64,000 bases of DNA from Gracilariopsis chorda (taxonomy: Eukaryota; Rhodophyta; Florideophyceae; Gracilariales; Gracilariaceae): assembly GCA_003194525.1 (NCBI GenBank), contig NBIV01000307.1, positions 16,722-80,721 on the forward strand, given 5' to 3'. The position numbers were made by a program, and so were the translations under genes. The stretch's first letter is position 1. The number at the start of each line of letters is the position of its first letter. This document shows, piece after piece, positions 53,594 to 64,000 of this stretch. The notes beneath the pieces were generated by a model. It made no database searches, was not told the origin of the DNA, and saw only the letters and a program-made list of their open reading frames with translations.

Positions 53594-56077
53594 TTAGTTC
53601 CCTTTCGATCCCCTTGTGTTCAACTCCGACATAAACTCCGATATCAAAAATAACATTGTTTGCATACTTTCCACTTCACCTTTCATATCATCGTCAAACG
53701 TCCTCCCCTCTCGATTTACGTTGAGCAGCATATCTACAGCGTTCGACACGACAAGTCTCGCTTGTTTCGTATGCTCCTTCACATCCGATACGGAAACATC
53801 GCGACCCCGTTTAAAAGCCGAAGCTTTCTTCTTATATGCCCTCATCTCCCGATCAATTTTCAGTTTCACTACCATAACCTCGCCTCCGCCATGAGTCTCA
53901 CTACTACCGTCCGCCCATTGTATAAGCTTAAGAGTGCTTTTGATCTTCGACAAAACGGTCTTGTGGATCTTGCGCTGCATATCTTGTTTTTGCCTTGAGC
54001 ATGGAGGGGCATGCAATCGTATTATCGTCATTGCGGCGTGATAATAAGTCAAGCTTGTTAGCACGGCATAACGCCCTTCGGAATTAGTTTTGAGTGCATT
54101 GGTGGACGACACCGCCAGCTCCAGCACATCACAAAGACATCGTATGTCTGTCGTGGACTGAGAATCACCAAGAGCCGCAGCATTCCTCGAAATAAAGGCG
54201 GCTATTGCTGGATATGCAGCCAATTCTTGCTTGTCAAAGTAAGTCGCAGTGCAGTTACATACTAACTGAAGTTCAGCGGAACTCATTCCGGAAGGCTTTA
54301 AACTATTTAACGCACAACACAGCTCTTCCAAGTGCACAGGCTCTTTGATATGTTCCAGTGCCATATCTGTTGTGGTTTTCGAATCAAATAGGTACGGAAG
54401 AAGCACATGGGACCATGTGTAAACATCACCACGGTTGCTTTGCTCCTGAACATACACTTTCATTGAAGCAAAACGCTTATCGACTTCTTCAGGTCCTGTG
54501 AGCATAGTGAATACATCCTGAACTAATGCTGTCTGTTGCTTGACACCGTGCTCATTGCCTTGCGACAAATCGGATGTACTGCTCGTATGCAGATGAACAG
54601 AGAGAGAGGAAAGTAGGCGTAGTGTTACTTGATCTTTTGCCGTGCCCATGCCCGTCATATCCTTGCTGCCTAGCATCTCTAGAGATCTCTGCATTACATG
54701 AGACAAGCATCTTTTTGACCCATGGCGGGTATAGTGCATAGCCAGCAGTTCGGTTGCCAGAGGAATCCAGCGACGTTCAGCATGATTTGAATTAAGAGCA
54801 ATTGATAGACGAAGATAAGCCACAACCTCAGTTAGGAGACGGTCCTGTGCAGGTTCGTCGAGCGCATTGTCATACAAAGCACACACGCTCTGATTTGAAA
54901 TATGTGCGCAAGCCGGGTTCGGTGAGCTGGTCTGACAAAGAAGACTGTTCACGATACGAAAGCGATCATCTCTGTCCTTACGGAGTCTGCATGCCGCCAC
55001 AATGTTGCTCGCCACCACTGAACTAATCGTATCAAGAAACACGTTATCGGATTCCATATCTCGCAGTGATACAAGCTCCGGGTAGGCGGGGTCGCACAGT
55101 TGGAACAACAACGGAAGCAGCGATTTCCTGAACCAAGTCCAGCGCCATTCTCCTAAATCGCTGTGAGGTGTGATGTCTCCTTCTTGTAATCGATCAGGAC
55201 AAGATTCTGAGCGCATAACGTGAACAACAGCCAGTATCAGATAAGAATGAACAGAACCAGGTGTGCGAAAGCATTCATCAAAGAACTTGATCTTGTAGAA
55301 AGACTCAACACTTTGCTTAAAGAGAACCGAAACTCTGTGCAGGCTATTCACTTCAGGAAGGCAGTGCAAAAGCCTTATTATGCATCGCAAAGTCAGGCTT
55401 AGATATGGGCAAACTTCGGTTCGAATGTTTTCAAGATTAGATGAGTCCAGTAAGTTATCGAACATCAAAGTATGCGACGCAAGAGCGATGAGCAGCATAC
55501 TGTTCGCAAGCATTTCGCCATAGCTGTCAACGCAAGCGCCGTCAAAATTGTTCAGCTTCGCAAAGGCCTTCGCGCACTTCGCAGCATTGATGCAATAGAA
55601 CTTTGTTATCCTGACACAACGACTAACATATGCTGGGTCTGGGCGTTTGGGTCCATTCTGCAAGGACAGCACCTCGATAAGCATCTTTATAGCGCTGCGC
55701 AAAGCGCAAGTGATTATTTGTACCGCCACTGCTGGGGAGGAGGACGCATCTTCTCTTAGAAAAGCAGCAACCAATGCCTTCCATGCGGCGGAGGAAAGAA
55801 CCAGAACGTCAACGGCAACTTCAAGGATCTTGATTGAAGCGCTGAGTATGCAAATGTTCAGCAGGCCAGTAATCGCGGTAGGGGATGGGTGTTGGAGCAA
55901 ATCGGAGAGAACCGCTTTGGCCGCGTTGACGGAAGACGGTGTCGCTCCGCTTGGTAGAGCTGCATTTTCTATTATGCGTGAAACAACTGAGATCGCCTCC
56001 TCTACGCTGACGTCCTCATGACTGGTGGAGAACCTTTCCAGTTTCCGAACATCCTCTTCAGAAACTGCGGAATTCAT
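53594..56077 (-). CDS. unrecognised 827-residue helical protein
   Basis: ATG at 56075-56077, stop at 53594, no intron visible. The sequence is almost all predicted amphipathic helix with many Leu/Ala/Val/Ser (AITGLLNICILSASIKILEVAVDVLVLSS is one of several such stretches), no transmembrane segments, signal or catalytic motif. This pattern suits a HEAT/ARM-like solenoid scaffold. A basic Lys/Arg cluster occurs near 735-760 (REMRAYKKKASAFKRGRD), possibly a nuclear signal. Length and intact frame in a gene-dense island, with host-like composition, argue for a real gene. No family can be named from the sequence alone. Confidence 0.75.
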   Translation of the reverse strand: MNSAVSEEDVRKLERFSTSHEDVSVEEAISVVSRIIENAALPSGATPSSVNAAKAVLSDLLQHPSPTAITGLLNICILSASIKILEVAVDVLVLSSAAWKALVAAFLREDASSSPAVAVQIITCALRSAIKMLIEVLSLQNGPKRPDPAYVSRCVRITKFYCINAAKCAKAFAKLNNFDGACVDSYGEMLANSMLLIALASHTLMFDNLLDSSNLENIRTEVCPYLSLTLRCIIRLLHCLPEVNSLHRVSVLFKQSVESFYKIKFFDECFRTPGSVHSYLILAVVHVMRSESCPDRLQEGDITPHSDLGEWRWTWFRKSLLPLLFQLCDPAYPELVSLRDMESDNVFLDTISSVVASNIVAACRLRKDRDDRFRIVNSLLCQTSSPNPACAHISNQSVCALYDNALDEPAQDRLLTEVVAYLRLSIALNSNHAERRWIPLATELLAMHYTRHGSKRCLSHVMQRSLEMLGSKDMTGMGTAKDQVTLRLLSSLSVHLHTSSTSDLSQGNEHGVKQQTALVQDVFTMLTGPEEVDKRFASMKVYVQEQSNRGDVYTWSHVLLPYLFDSKTTTDMALEHIKEPVHLEELCCALNSLKPSGMSSAELQLVCNCTATYFDKQELAAYPAIAAFISRNAAALGDSQSTTDIRCLCDVLELAVSSTNALKTNSEGRYAVLTSLTYYHAAMTIIRLHAPPCSRQKQDMQRKIHKTVLSKIKSTLKLIQWADGSSETHGGGEVMVVKLKIDREMRAYKKKASAFKRGRDVSVSDVKEHTKQARLVVSNAVDMLLNVNREGRTFDDDMKGEVESMQTMLFLISEFMSELNTRGSKGN

Positions 56078-56625
56078 ATCGTCGTGATGAAGCGCCTGCG
56101 AGTGAGGTCAAGACCTTTCGGGTAGATGGAGCTCTATGGAAAAATGCGGTACGCTCTTGCGAATGTACAAGAAGTCCAAGTTACGCAAGCTCTCAAGGAC
56201 ATCCCATTCAGAACTACTTCGAACAGCAAATCGCAACAAAGACTATTCAAAGCCGGAGAGACAAGCCAGTACTCTGTTACAGCTCTACTCAGGATGCATA
56301 GTGTTCAAAAAGAGGAGTCGGTGATGGTGGGTGTATCCCTGTCTTGCGACTAGGGGTGCCTCGCGAAGGTCGGGCACTGATAAGCGGAAATGAACTCGGG
56401 GAAGGAAAGAAATGCATAGCTGCTCCGTGTTTCGTTTGGGCTTTCTGTGCACGAAGGTGCTGTTGTCGGGCGCTATTTGAAGACCAAAAAGTTGTTGTCA
56501 TTTGTTTTATCTACGAAGGGTATGTAGAAGGGTAACAATACGAACTCTCTCGACGAGGAAGTCAACAAATTCTTGCACGTCTGGAGATCTCTCCGTCTCT
56601 CTTTTAGGGGAAGCGGTCTAACCCT
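56078..56625. other. intergenic, upstream of the 827-residue gene
   Basis: About 550 bases. Holds the promoter of the minus-strand gene and then the left boundary of the transposase element. Small frames at 56126-56353 and 56344-56535 are unsupported. Confidence 0.35.
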
Positions 56626-59600
56626 TTAACCCTTTAAGGTTACACGTCTCCAGATCTCTCTAGTACAGTAAATCTAGTAGTGAATGCCGCGTATCTACAG
56701 ATCTCCAGTATTATCCCCGTGCTCACAGAGTGAGCATTTTAGTTCACCCAAAAGTGGGGTGAGTTTTGGAGAATTTTGGCGAATTCTCGGTTGCAGAGAG
56801 AACGTCCCTCGACGACGGGTGATGTTCATTCTGTGTGTCTCCCAGATATTCTCTAACCCTCTCCGACGGTAAGCCCTATTCCTTGACGATCTCGAGAGAG
56901 CATTTGCTTCCGTACTCGAAGACTGACCAGTTATGTCTCATGAACCAAATCCCATTCTGCCTTGCACAGACGCTCTTCGCAATGCAGAAACCGGCAACCG
57001 AACACTTTCAGTCGACAACTACACTGCAGAGGTTGACAGAATTTCTGTGTACGCCCATAGCCGTTCTGGAGAGATGCCTGCAACGTCGCCGCAGCGTTCA
57101 CAAGGTACCTCTGGCCAGGTAGCCGACAGTGTTACGGGGATGCAAACAGCGACTGTTGCCAATGAATCTCCAGGAGGTCAACACCAACACGCACTAATAC
57201 GTTGTAATCGGTCGGCCTCAGAGAACACTAACCCCGAAAACGTGAACGGCAACTACACCAGTGAGTCTGACAAGAAATACAGCGCCACAGAAAGTAGTTC
57301 TGAACAATATGATAACTTTGAATCAAATTTGTTTACTCCTTCAGATATGGTTATCGATGACAATGAAGTACAAGATTTGCACACCAATAATGCACACCAG
57401 CACATACCCAATGCGCTGGAGGCCACACAAATTGCTACAGAAGACTACTGGGCCGGCTTGTTTGTGGAACCAAGTGAGCTTGTGAATGGTGCTCTAGAAC
57501 TTGAAGGGAGTGCTACAGATGAGGGTTCATCTACGCCGATGTTAACAGCTGCACAGCGCAGTGATGCTCAACGTGTTGGCGGTTTAAGGGGTTGGAAGTA
57601 TGCGGACGCGTTTGGTTCTGTCGAACTTTTTCTTGATGATGCTGATGGTCTTTTGGGTACTCGTTTTGTGCAGGAAGCTAATGCTGTTGTCGAGAAGGTC
57701 AAACGAGAGGTACGAAGAGCTCGAAATAAGACAGATGAAATTGATGAAATGACGATTTCGCGATTGGATGTGCTCAACATTTTCTTGCCTGTAAGCGTAC
57801 TCGAGAAACTCAAATGGCATGTAAACGGTGCTCTCTCAGAGAGACGTATCGAGCAAGCAACAACAGAAGAGCTCCGTGGATGTATAGTAGCACATGTGCT
57901 AGCTGCATCGTACGTGGTCAGTGTTTCTACCATGACTTCAAGGGATCAGAAAGACTTTTACTTTCAGACTGGTATACAAGGCAAACGCTACAACGAAATA
58001 TGGTCGGCATTTAGCGGTACGAAGGAACTACGTCAGTCCTACGAGGAGCATGGAGCAGGATACTCAAACAAGCCAGTACAAGGAAATCAACTGATTACGG
58101 AAATGGAGCAAGACCTGGCTGGTGTAAACAGAAATTTGGTGTACGTACCAGGACACACGATATTCAGCCTTGATGACGATCATCAGCGTTTACGGTCTCG
58201 TGCTGTAACGCAGCTCACTAACCTTTCCCACATAAACAACCCTGCTAAAGCACTTGGGCCTGTGAATAACGCTCTTTGTTCGGCATTGACTTCGGCATTC
58301 ATTGCAAGTCACCACTCAAGACCAGGGGAGAAAATGATTGATGTCTGGGAGCGGCTTGTGCAACTAGTTCAGGGCGCAGCAACACGAGGCTCAATTCAGG
58401 CCATGGTGGATGCAATATTTGCGGCGGATCGTGGATATAACGGAGCCGAACCCATTAACTTTATCAACGACAGACTTGGTGCGACAGGAATCGGTACGCA
58501 CAAGCGAAGTCTTGATTACCCGTTTGTTTTTGGGGAGGGTCCGGTGCGGAAAAAGCACAAGGGCATGGTGGTACAGGAAAAAGGGTGCAGAGCGGTGTAC
58601 AGTGCAACGCGATCAGCAAAGGAGAAGTCTGGGAGAGAGGTGTAGGCCATGGTTTACCGTGAGAGCTTCTCAGGCCGAGTTGCCTCAGTGTATCATAACA
58701 ATCAGAAGTTGTTCGGAGCAGATCGGTTCACATTGATCCCAAAGACAGAGTTCACTTGACGTTGTCTAACGGAGGAAGACATTCGGGACTTGAACTTCGT
58801 GTATTATGTTGGACAGGATAATGAAGGCCATAGTCGTGGGCCAGCTGCTCACTCCACTCGGACATGCCCCTTATATGTTTTCTTTGCCCTGAACAGAGTA
58901 GAGCAGTATACCATACTACAATCAGAGGATCCCGGATGGTTTCTTGCGCGGGCATTTCGGTTCACATCTAGGACGACTCATGGTTTTCTTACAGCTTTTT
59001 GTACAGACTTTGAAGAGAGTCTTAGGTGTGCCGCAGAAGGATTGAAAGGAAAGGTTATTATGCAGGGCGCAACAGCGTTACCGACAGAGAGAGACGCTGC
59101 CGAACAGATACTACGAAGTAAGTGGAAAGAGGTGATCATTGTTTTTGGAATGCGGGAAACGAATATTAATAGGGATGAGAATGGCGGAAATGAAGCAGTT
59201 CAGCAAGTAATGGAGGCAACAGCGGACACTTTGCGTCTCCTACGGAAGGAAGAATTGCTCACAATTCTTCGGAGAGTAGGGCAGCGCCAACCCTCATCGT
59301 TTCTTAAGCAGCAATTAATTGACAAAGTTCTAGACCTACAGAAAGCGGTAGCAGATGGATCACTCACATTATCGGTTCCAGCACAAGCGGCGCCAGAACT
59401 GAGTGAGACGCAGCAATGGGCGTTTCGTACGGAAACGTTTCGCAAACGGTTGTTTGAGGCGTCGCTTGGAGCATGGTTTATGAAGCCTTTGACTGTTACA
59501 TCTGGAATGAAAGAAGGATCTGAGAATGAAAGCAAAGTATTAAAGCTGCTCCCAAATTTCTTCGCAAAGAACCTTGTGTCACGAGGCGAAGCATTCCAGG

Positions 59601-59773
59601 CTGACTATAATATGCGTGAGAACTACAACAGGAGCATCACTATCGAATATATTAGGACTGTGGGTTTATTGGGAGGTGTGATGCAAGGAGTAACTCGGTC
59701 ATGCGAGGTGCGGAAATCACCAAGTCGATACGCGACGGTTCATACGTCACACGTGTTTCGGTAACCCGAGGGT
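56626..59773 (+). mobile_element. DDE transposon, piggyBac/IS4-like, right end missing
   Basis: The left edge is inferred at TTAA (56626-56629) followed by CCCTTTAAGGTTACACG, which resembles piggyBac-type CCC... ends at a TTAA target. The transposase gene fills 56933-59764. The right terminus was not found; the LTR of element 2 begins at 59774, ten bases after the last stop, so that element probably inserted here and removed or displaced the end. Subterminal AGATCTC motifs recur at 56585, 56650 and 56700. Confidence 0.45.
56933..59764 (+). pseudogene. DDE transposase, one frame with two in-frame stops
   Basis: ATG at 56933. The first ~190 residues are disordered and acidic. The body begins near residue 210 (QRVGGLRGWKYADAFGSVEL). 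TTEELRGCIVAHVLAASYV resembles the entry region of piggyBac-type transposases. FSLDDDHQRL and AADRGYNGAEPINFINDRLG could carry DDE acidic residues; the latter continues ATGIGTHKRSLDYPFVFGEGP. After residue 570 a TAG (58643-58645) is followed in the same frame by AMVYRESFSGRVASVYHNNQ, then TGA at 58757-58759, then RCLTEEDIRDLNFVYYVGQDN to TAA at 59762-59764, about 940 codons in all. Similarity of style across both stops shows one protein. Superfamily assignment is tentative. Confidence 0.55.
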
Positions 59774-60240
59774 TGTCACAAGGGGACACTGAGCGATGCA
59801 CGAGCGGGTGCGGTTCATACGTGGATTTCCACTTTATTTGGGATGTGCACAGTAGGTGCTGGCCACGGGCCATCTACTTAGAATTATCTAGATATTTCTA
59901 ATATTATTTACTGTAGCTAGTGCGGCACTCCGCAGTACTTAGTGACGGGAAGGGTCGCACCTCAGTAAACTGGAAGATCATCGGGGACGGAACCCAAGTT
60001 CCTAGTTCCTGGAGCCTTAACCGGACCTCCGGACTAGTTATAACTTGCGGTCTCCCGCTAAGCTTCCACCCCACACGGATTCCCGTGCTACACCCGTGCT
60101 CACGCGACCGAACCCCGGTTACCCGGACAGAAGCACCCCTAGGCCTTGCCGCCGCAAGCGGCACCCCTATTATCAGGGTAATTCGTGGACATCCACATCG
60201 CTACCGAGTGGCCTCGCGCCCCTAGTGGTTGTACCACACG
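59774..60240 (+). repeat. putative 5' LTR of element 2
   Basis: TG start at 59774. A CA end candidate lies at the ACCACA near 60233-60238. Its sequence is unlike the LTRs of element 1. A 12-bp direct repeat CGGTTCATACGT occurs at 59736 and 59811, one copy on each side of the proposed LTR start, so the start could be further left. Confidence 0.4.
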
Positions 60241-60452
60241 AATTGGTCTCCCGACCTAGAAGTGTGCTTCATCATTGTCTCGTGGATTGCCACGTTTGGA
60301 ATCCGGTTACGGAAGTACCGAGTCATCTCGAGTCTGACGGCTGAAAAGAGCCATAGCTCGATTTTCATACTTGTTCTCCGCCTGCCGGACTCTACACGGG
60401 ACGTCCAGAAGACTGGGACAATATCGCAACAGGTTGCACAGAGGTACTGGAG

Positions 60453-62601
60453 ATGGTCCAGACTCGAAGTCAGTCGAGTTCCGGACAACCCGGTCCCTCT
60501 GCACAACCCTCGCCGACGCAGCGGCTTGGAACTTCGGTCGAAGCCGGGAACCGCCTTTATAGGCAAGCCGTACGATCAAGGGCCCGATCAACTGGCGCCA
60601 TCCCAGCAGAGGCTGAAGTACCCGCTCCGGAAGCGAACATGGCGGCTAACGCCGCAGGAACCTCCACTGAGGACAAGTTACGCACAGAGGTGCAACGACT
60701 CCAGAAGGAGTCCGACTCCCATCGAACCCGTCTCACGGAAATGGAATTGCAGATTACTGCGTTGACTGGTGCCTTGGACCGCCTGCGTGTGGAACACCAC
60801 GCCTTGGCGAGCCGAGCCCACGATCCGCAGATCACGGCTACTGTTCGGACACTCCGAGAGGACCTCAATCAGGTCATGGAACGCCAAGGCAATGCCTCCG
60901 GGGTAATATCGGGACTACCCGTTGACGTCGAGGAAGTCCTCACCCGGGTCAACCCTCGCCTTGAGAGGCTGGAAGCAGCGGTACACACGCAGAGTGCTGC
61001 TAACATCCCGCTCGAGACGGAGGTGGAACGACCCACACCCGTGGAAACCCGTTCGAAGAAGTCGAAATCGAAACGTGGAAAGATGCGGAGGTCCGCCTTG
61101 AATTCAGATTCGGAAGATTCCGAGGAATCCGAGGAGAGCCGATCAAGTTCAGAAAAATCTGAAGAGGAATCGTCAGAGGAATCTTCCTCTGACGATGACA
61201 CTCGTAAATCGAGTAAGAAATCTAAGCACCGCGGAACATCCGCTTGGGTACGCCGCAAGAGAGGCCCGGCAAAGAAGGGACTCAAGGTGCTACCTTGTAC
61301 TAATCCGCTTTATCGGAGAATTATAGACTACCGTCTGTATCGTTTGAAAATACGCAAACTCAAGCGAACGAGTCGCGAAACGGGAAGAGTTAAGGATCAG
61401 ATCAAGAGACTGAAGATAGGAATGAGTGATCTCAAGTTCGACGGGAAGGACCCGATCTTAATCTTTGATTTCCTTTACCGGTTTGTGACCGAGGCAGACA
61501 TGCTTGGTATGAGCGAAGCGCAGGCTTTCGTGGCTCTACCACATTTCTTGACAGGGTTTGCCCTACAACAGTATCGAGCAGTGAGCGGCTCGCTCACGGT
61601 CGACGAAGGTGGAGTCACCAACTGGCCTGAGGGCGTGCAATATCTCCTGCGAAGTTACGCAACCTCCAATGCCAACCGCGAGGCTATCCTCACCCTTCGG
61701 GATGTAACCCAGAAGCCTGGAGAAAAGGAGGTAGAATACAGCTCAAGGCTGAATAACGCAGCCACCAGGTGCGGGGAACGTGCAATCCACGGATGAGAAG
61801 ATGACGCTATTCGTCGATGGGTTAGATCCAGTGATCAAATCGTTGGTGGCTCGTCAGCGAGCAAAGCATGCCAGCATGACCTTTTTGGAACTCGTCTAAT
61901 ATGCCCAAGCAGAAGGGGATGCGGTCCGTGCCCGCGGACAACAGCGCCGTACAACGGCATTCGTAACGCCCAAGGACTCACCGGTTCGTTCGGATAAACC
62001 AAAGGCCAGAGCCCTATATGCTGAGACCGTCGAGGATTCTCGGTCGTCATCCCTGATGCCACGGGACCAAAGCCACACGCTGGAAGAAGCGTTTCATTAC
62101 CTGGATTATCCAGACACCTCAGTTCCGACGACGGAGTTGCCAACTACAGATACCCCTACGGAGGAGTCCGAGCTCCTCCTAGCTGATATCAGACGTCAGC
62201 GTCAGGCTGGAGTGGTTCCCCCACAAGGCGGGTTCACGCCCAGTAAGCCTGGATGGGTGGACCAACGCGGAAATTACCGCTCAGCAGCTGCATTTCGGCC
62301 CCGCCGAGAAGGGCTCATCTGCCACGTGTGCTACGGGAGGCACCACTTAGCAGCGGAGCGTACTCTACCTGCTCGAGATTTGGAACGAGTTATCTCGAAT
62401 TATGAGTCACTGACAGACGCTGAACGCAGCAGAGTACCGGCCACCATGTATTGGAAAGCCAAGGCGTTCGTCGCCGGTGACCCGAACCGCGTGGGCGGAA
62501 TTCCGACGACCCAGAATGTGGAGCATTCTCAAGCCGGACAGATTCGCGGCCCGCCCGCAGTGGCCATAACGGCATATGCTCCGAATAAGTCGGAAAACTA
62601 A
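60453..62601 (+). pseudogene. Gag of element 2, interrupted
   Basis: ATG at 60453 (MVQTRSQSSSGQPGPSAQP). A coiled coil (TEVQRLQKESDSHRTRLTEM) is followed by a Ser/Glu/Asp-rich acidic tract (SEDSEESEESRSSSEKSEE), a basic segment, and a capsid-like core (FLYRFVTEADMLGMSEAQAF; YLLRSYATSNANREAILTLR). The frame breaks near 61775 (its own stop is TGA 61794-61796), resumes in another frame (LFVDGLDPVIKSLVARQR), and meets a TAA near 61898 before continuing to TAA at 62601. The zinc knuckle CHVCYGRHHLAAER has its last Cys replaced by Arg, unlike element 1. Same architecture as element 1 gag. Confidence 0.75.
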
Positions 62602-62642
62602 CGGGGGGAGCCCCAAGGGAGTCGGCACAGTCCGATTCCATT

Positions 62643-64000
62643 GTGCCGGCTGAGGGGGACCGACCTCCCCGCTCCCCGGTATGGAGGCCCAAGGTTCTCC
62701 TTAGGCCAGGAAAGTCCGGCTCGACCGGAAGTCAAACGCAGTTCGACTGCGGATTAAGTCGACCATGGCGACGATACCAGTGCCCTGGGAGACGAACAGA
62801 CCCTATTATGGTTATGGCTAAACGTAACTATTAAGTATACGCCGATATCGGCACAAATCGACACTTGTTGTCGCGACGTCTTGCGGTACTCGATACCGGC
62901 GCAGGACCGAATTTTATCAGGGTATCTGAACTCAGCCCTCATGATCGGACCCGCATTCGAAGCGGTCCTCTACCGGATGTCCGGGACGCAAACAAGAAGC
63001 CTCTAGAATGTGTAGGTACCATACGCCTCGTCGTCCGTTTGGGAAACCATGTCGTCATGTTGGAGTTCATTGTCTGCTCGACACTGGCTGCCCAAGTTGT
63101 TCTGGGATGTGACTACTGTGACCGCTATGTGGAAGCAATAAGACCCCGCCTTCGGGAAGTAGAGATGGATGACGGAAGCACCGTACCAATAGTGCGCAGA
63201 CCCCTGCAACCGGCTGCCAATTCAGGGCCGTTGCCCCCATCCCAGAACGCTGGACCTAGTGGGAGAACCTCTCCAAAGATTAAGGTAGCGGAACAGGTGG
63301 AGCTTCCTCCAAAATCTCAGACGTGGGTCACCGTAACCACACAACGCCACGGACTTATCGTGATTCAACCCTTATCACACACGTACGAACGTAATGGAAT
63401 TACCGCCGCCAACGGCGTTGCCCAGGTACAACCTAACAGACCTTTCCGATTGTTGATTAGCAACTTCACCAATCACCCTGTGAAACTTCACAAGAATCAG
63501 ATGGTTGCCGTGTCTTTACCACATCCCACGGTACTCATACCGACGCACATTTCCCTAGCGGAAGTATTAGGGATATCCCTGCCGGACGAGATCTCGCTGT
63601 CAACTTCCGCTGAACTGGAGCAAGTACCGACACCGGGAGACCGGGAATTAGCTAAAGCGCTCCCGTCAGTTGACGAATTGGACCTCTCCCATGTATCGGA
63701 GGAGTACCGGGATCGCTTACGCAGATTACTGCAGAAATACTCGTCCATGTGGGATGGGAACCTCGGCGAAATCGCCGCAACAGAGCATCATATTGATCTC
63801 GTCCCGGGTACAAGACCCATTGCACAGCATCCCTACAGAGCTGGACCCCGAACGCGAGAAATCGAACAACAGCATGTGGATGACATGCTTGAAAAGGGGG
63901 TCATTGAGCCCGCACAATCCGCTTGGGCCTCCCCAGTGGTGCTCGTCCCGAAGACGGATGGTTCATTACGCTTTTGCGTGGATTACAGGAAACTGAACGC
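62643..64000 (+). pseudogene. pol of element 2: protease and start of RT, partial
   Basis: Open after TAA at 62832-62834 (NY*VYADIG, where element 1 has NYKVYADFG) through the window end, 388 codons with no other stop. Protease motif VLDTGAGPNFIR (DTG at 62892-62900), then VVLGCDYCDRYVEAI. The linker corresponds to element 1 across its Helitron site (VLIPTHISLAEVLGISL). RT begins near 63880 (KGVIEPAQSAWASPVVLVPK) and continues SLRFCVDYRKLN at the edge. Only the single TAA is seen, so it may have been recently active. Confidence 0.8.

Larger units (their letters stand above)
59774..64000 (+). mobile_element. Ty3/gypsy retrotransposon (element 2), right part outside window
   Basis: Related to element 1 in gag, protease and RT. 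The 5' LTR probably starts at TGTCACAAGGGGACACTG (59774) and ends near 60240, but without its partner the limits are uncertain. gag begins at 60453 and pol runs off the edge in RT. Fewer breaks than in element 1, but still dead: stops in gag and pol and a changed knuckle. Confidence 0.75.

Overview
The window is nuclear DNA from a eukaryote with a photosynthetic plastid, most likely a florideophyte red alga of the Chondrus type. This is inference. The evidence is an intron-poor island of single-exon genes packed head to tail, a nucleus-encoded ALB3-type thylakoid insertase whose presequence begins with an early Phe, and long stretches of nested, decayed transposons between gene islands. No bacterial signals, rRNA, tRNA or CRISPR arrays were seen.

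Layout. 1-8.3 kb: three rearranged Ty1/copia-like fragments, all on the minus strand, with two primer-binding sites of the half-tRNA type and a putative LTR between two fragments. 8.3-18.2 kb: two badly decayed Ty3/gypsy pol relics (minus at 10.3-12.3 kb, plus at 14.9-18.2 kb) and unassigned sequence. 18.2-36.6 kb: a Ty3/gypsy chromodomain retrotransposon, with gag, protease, RT, RNase H, integrase and chromodomain all recognisable but broken by stops and frameshifts. Its pol is split by an 8.2-kb Helitron array at 22266-30511. The array is two Helitron units joined head to tail with no spacer, and removing it restores the pol reading exactly at an A|T target. 36.9-37.7 kb: a PIF1-like helicase relic.

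39.6-56.1 kb is the host gene island: a proline-rich repeat protein (with an apparent 1-nt frameshift), the ER chaperone GRP94 (HSP90 family), a STE20-like pseudokinase, the spliceosomal protein BUD31, Mediator subunit MED22, an AMSH-like MPN protein that has lost its catalytic residues, plastid ALB3, a CDF zinc transporter, and an unrecognised 827-residue helical protein. None has a visible intron. They do not form one pathway; they are housekeeping genes (secretory folding, splicing, transcription, endosomal ubiquitin, thylakoid insertion, metal homeostasis). Three carry unusual losses of catalytic or metal-binding residues.

56.6-59.8 kb: a DDE transposase gene, probably piggyBac/IS4-like, open over about 940 codons except for two in-frame stops, apparently cut off by the next element. 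59.8-64.0 kb: the left part of a second gypsy element related to the 18-36 kb one; its pol runs off the right edge in the RT domain.
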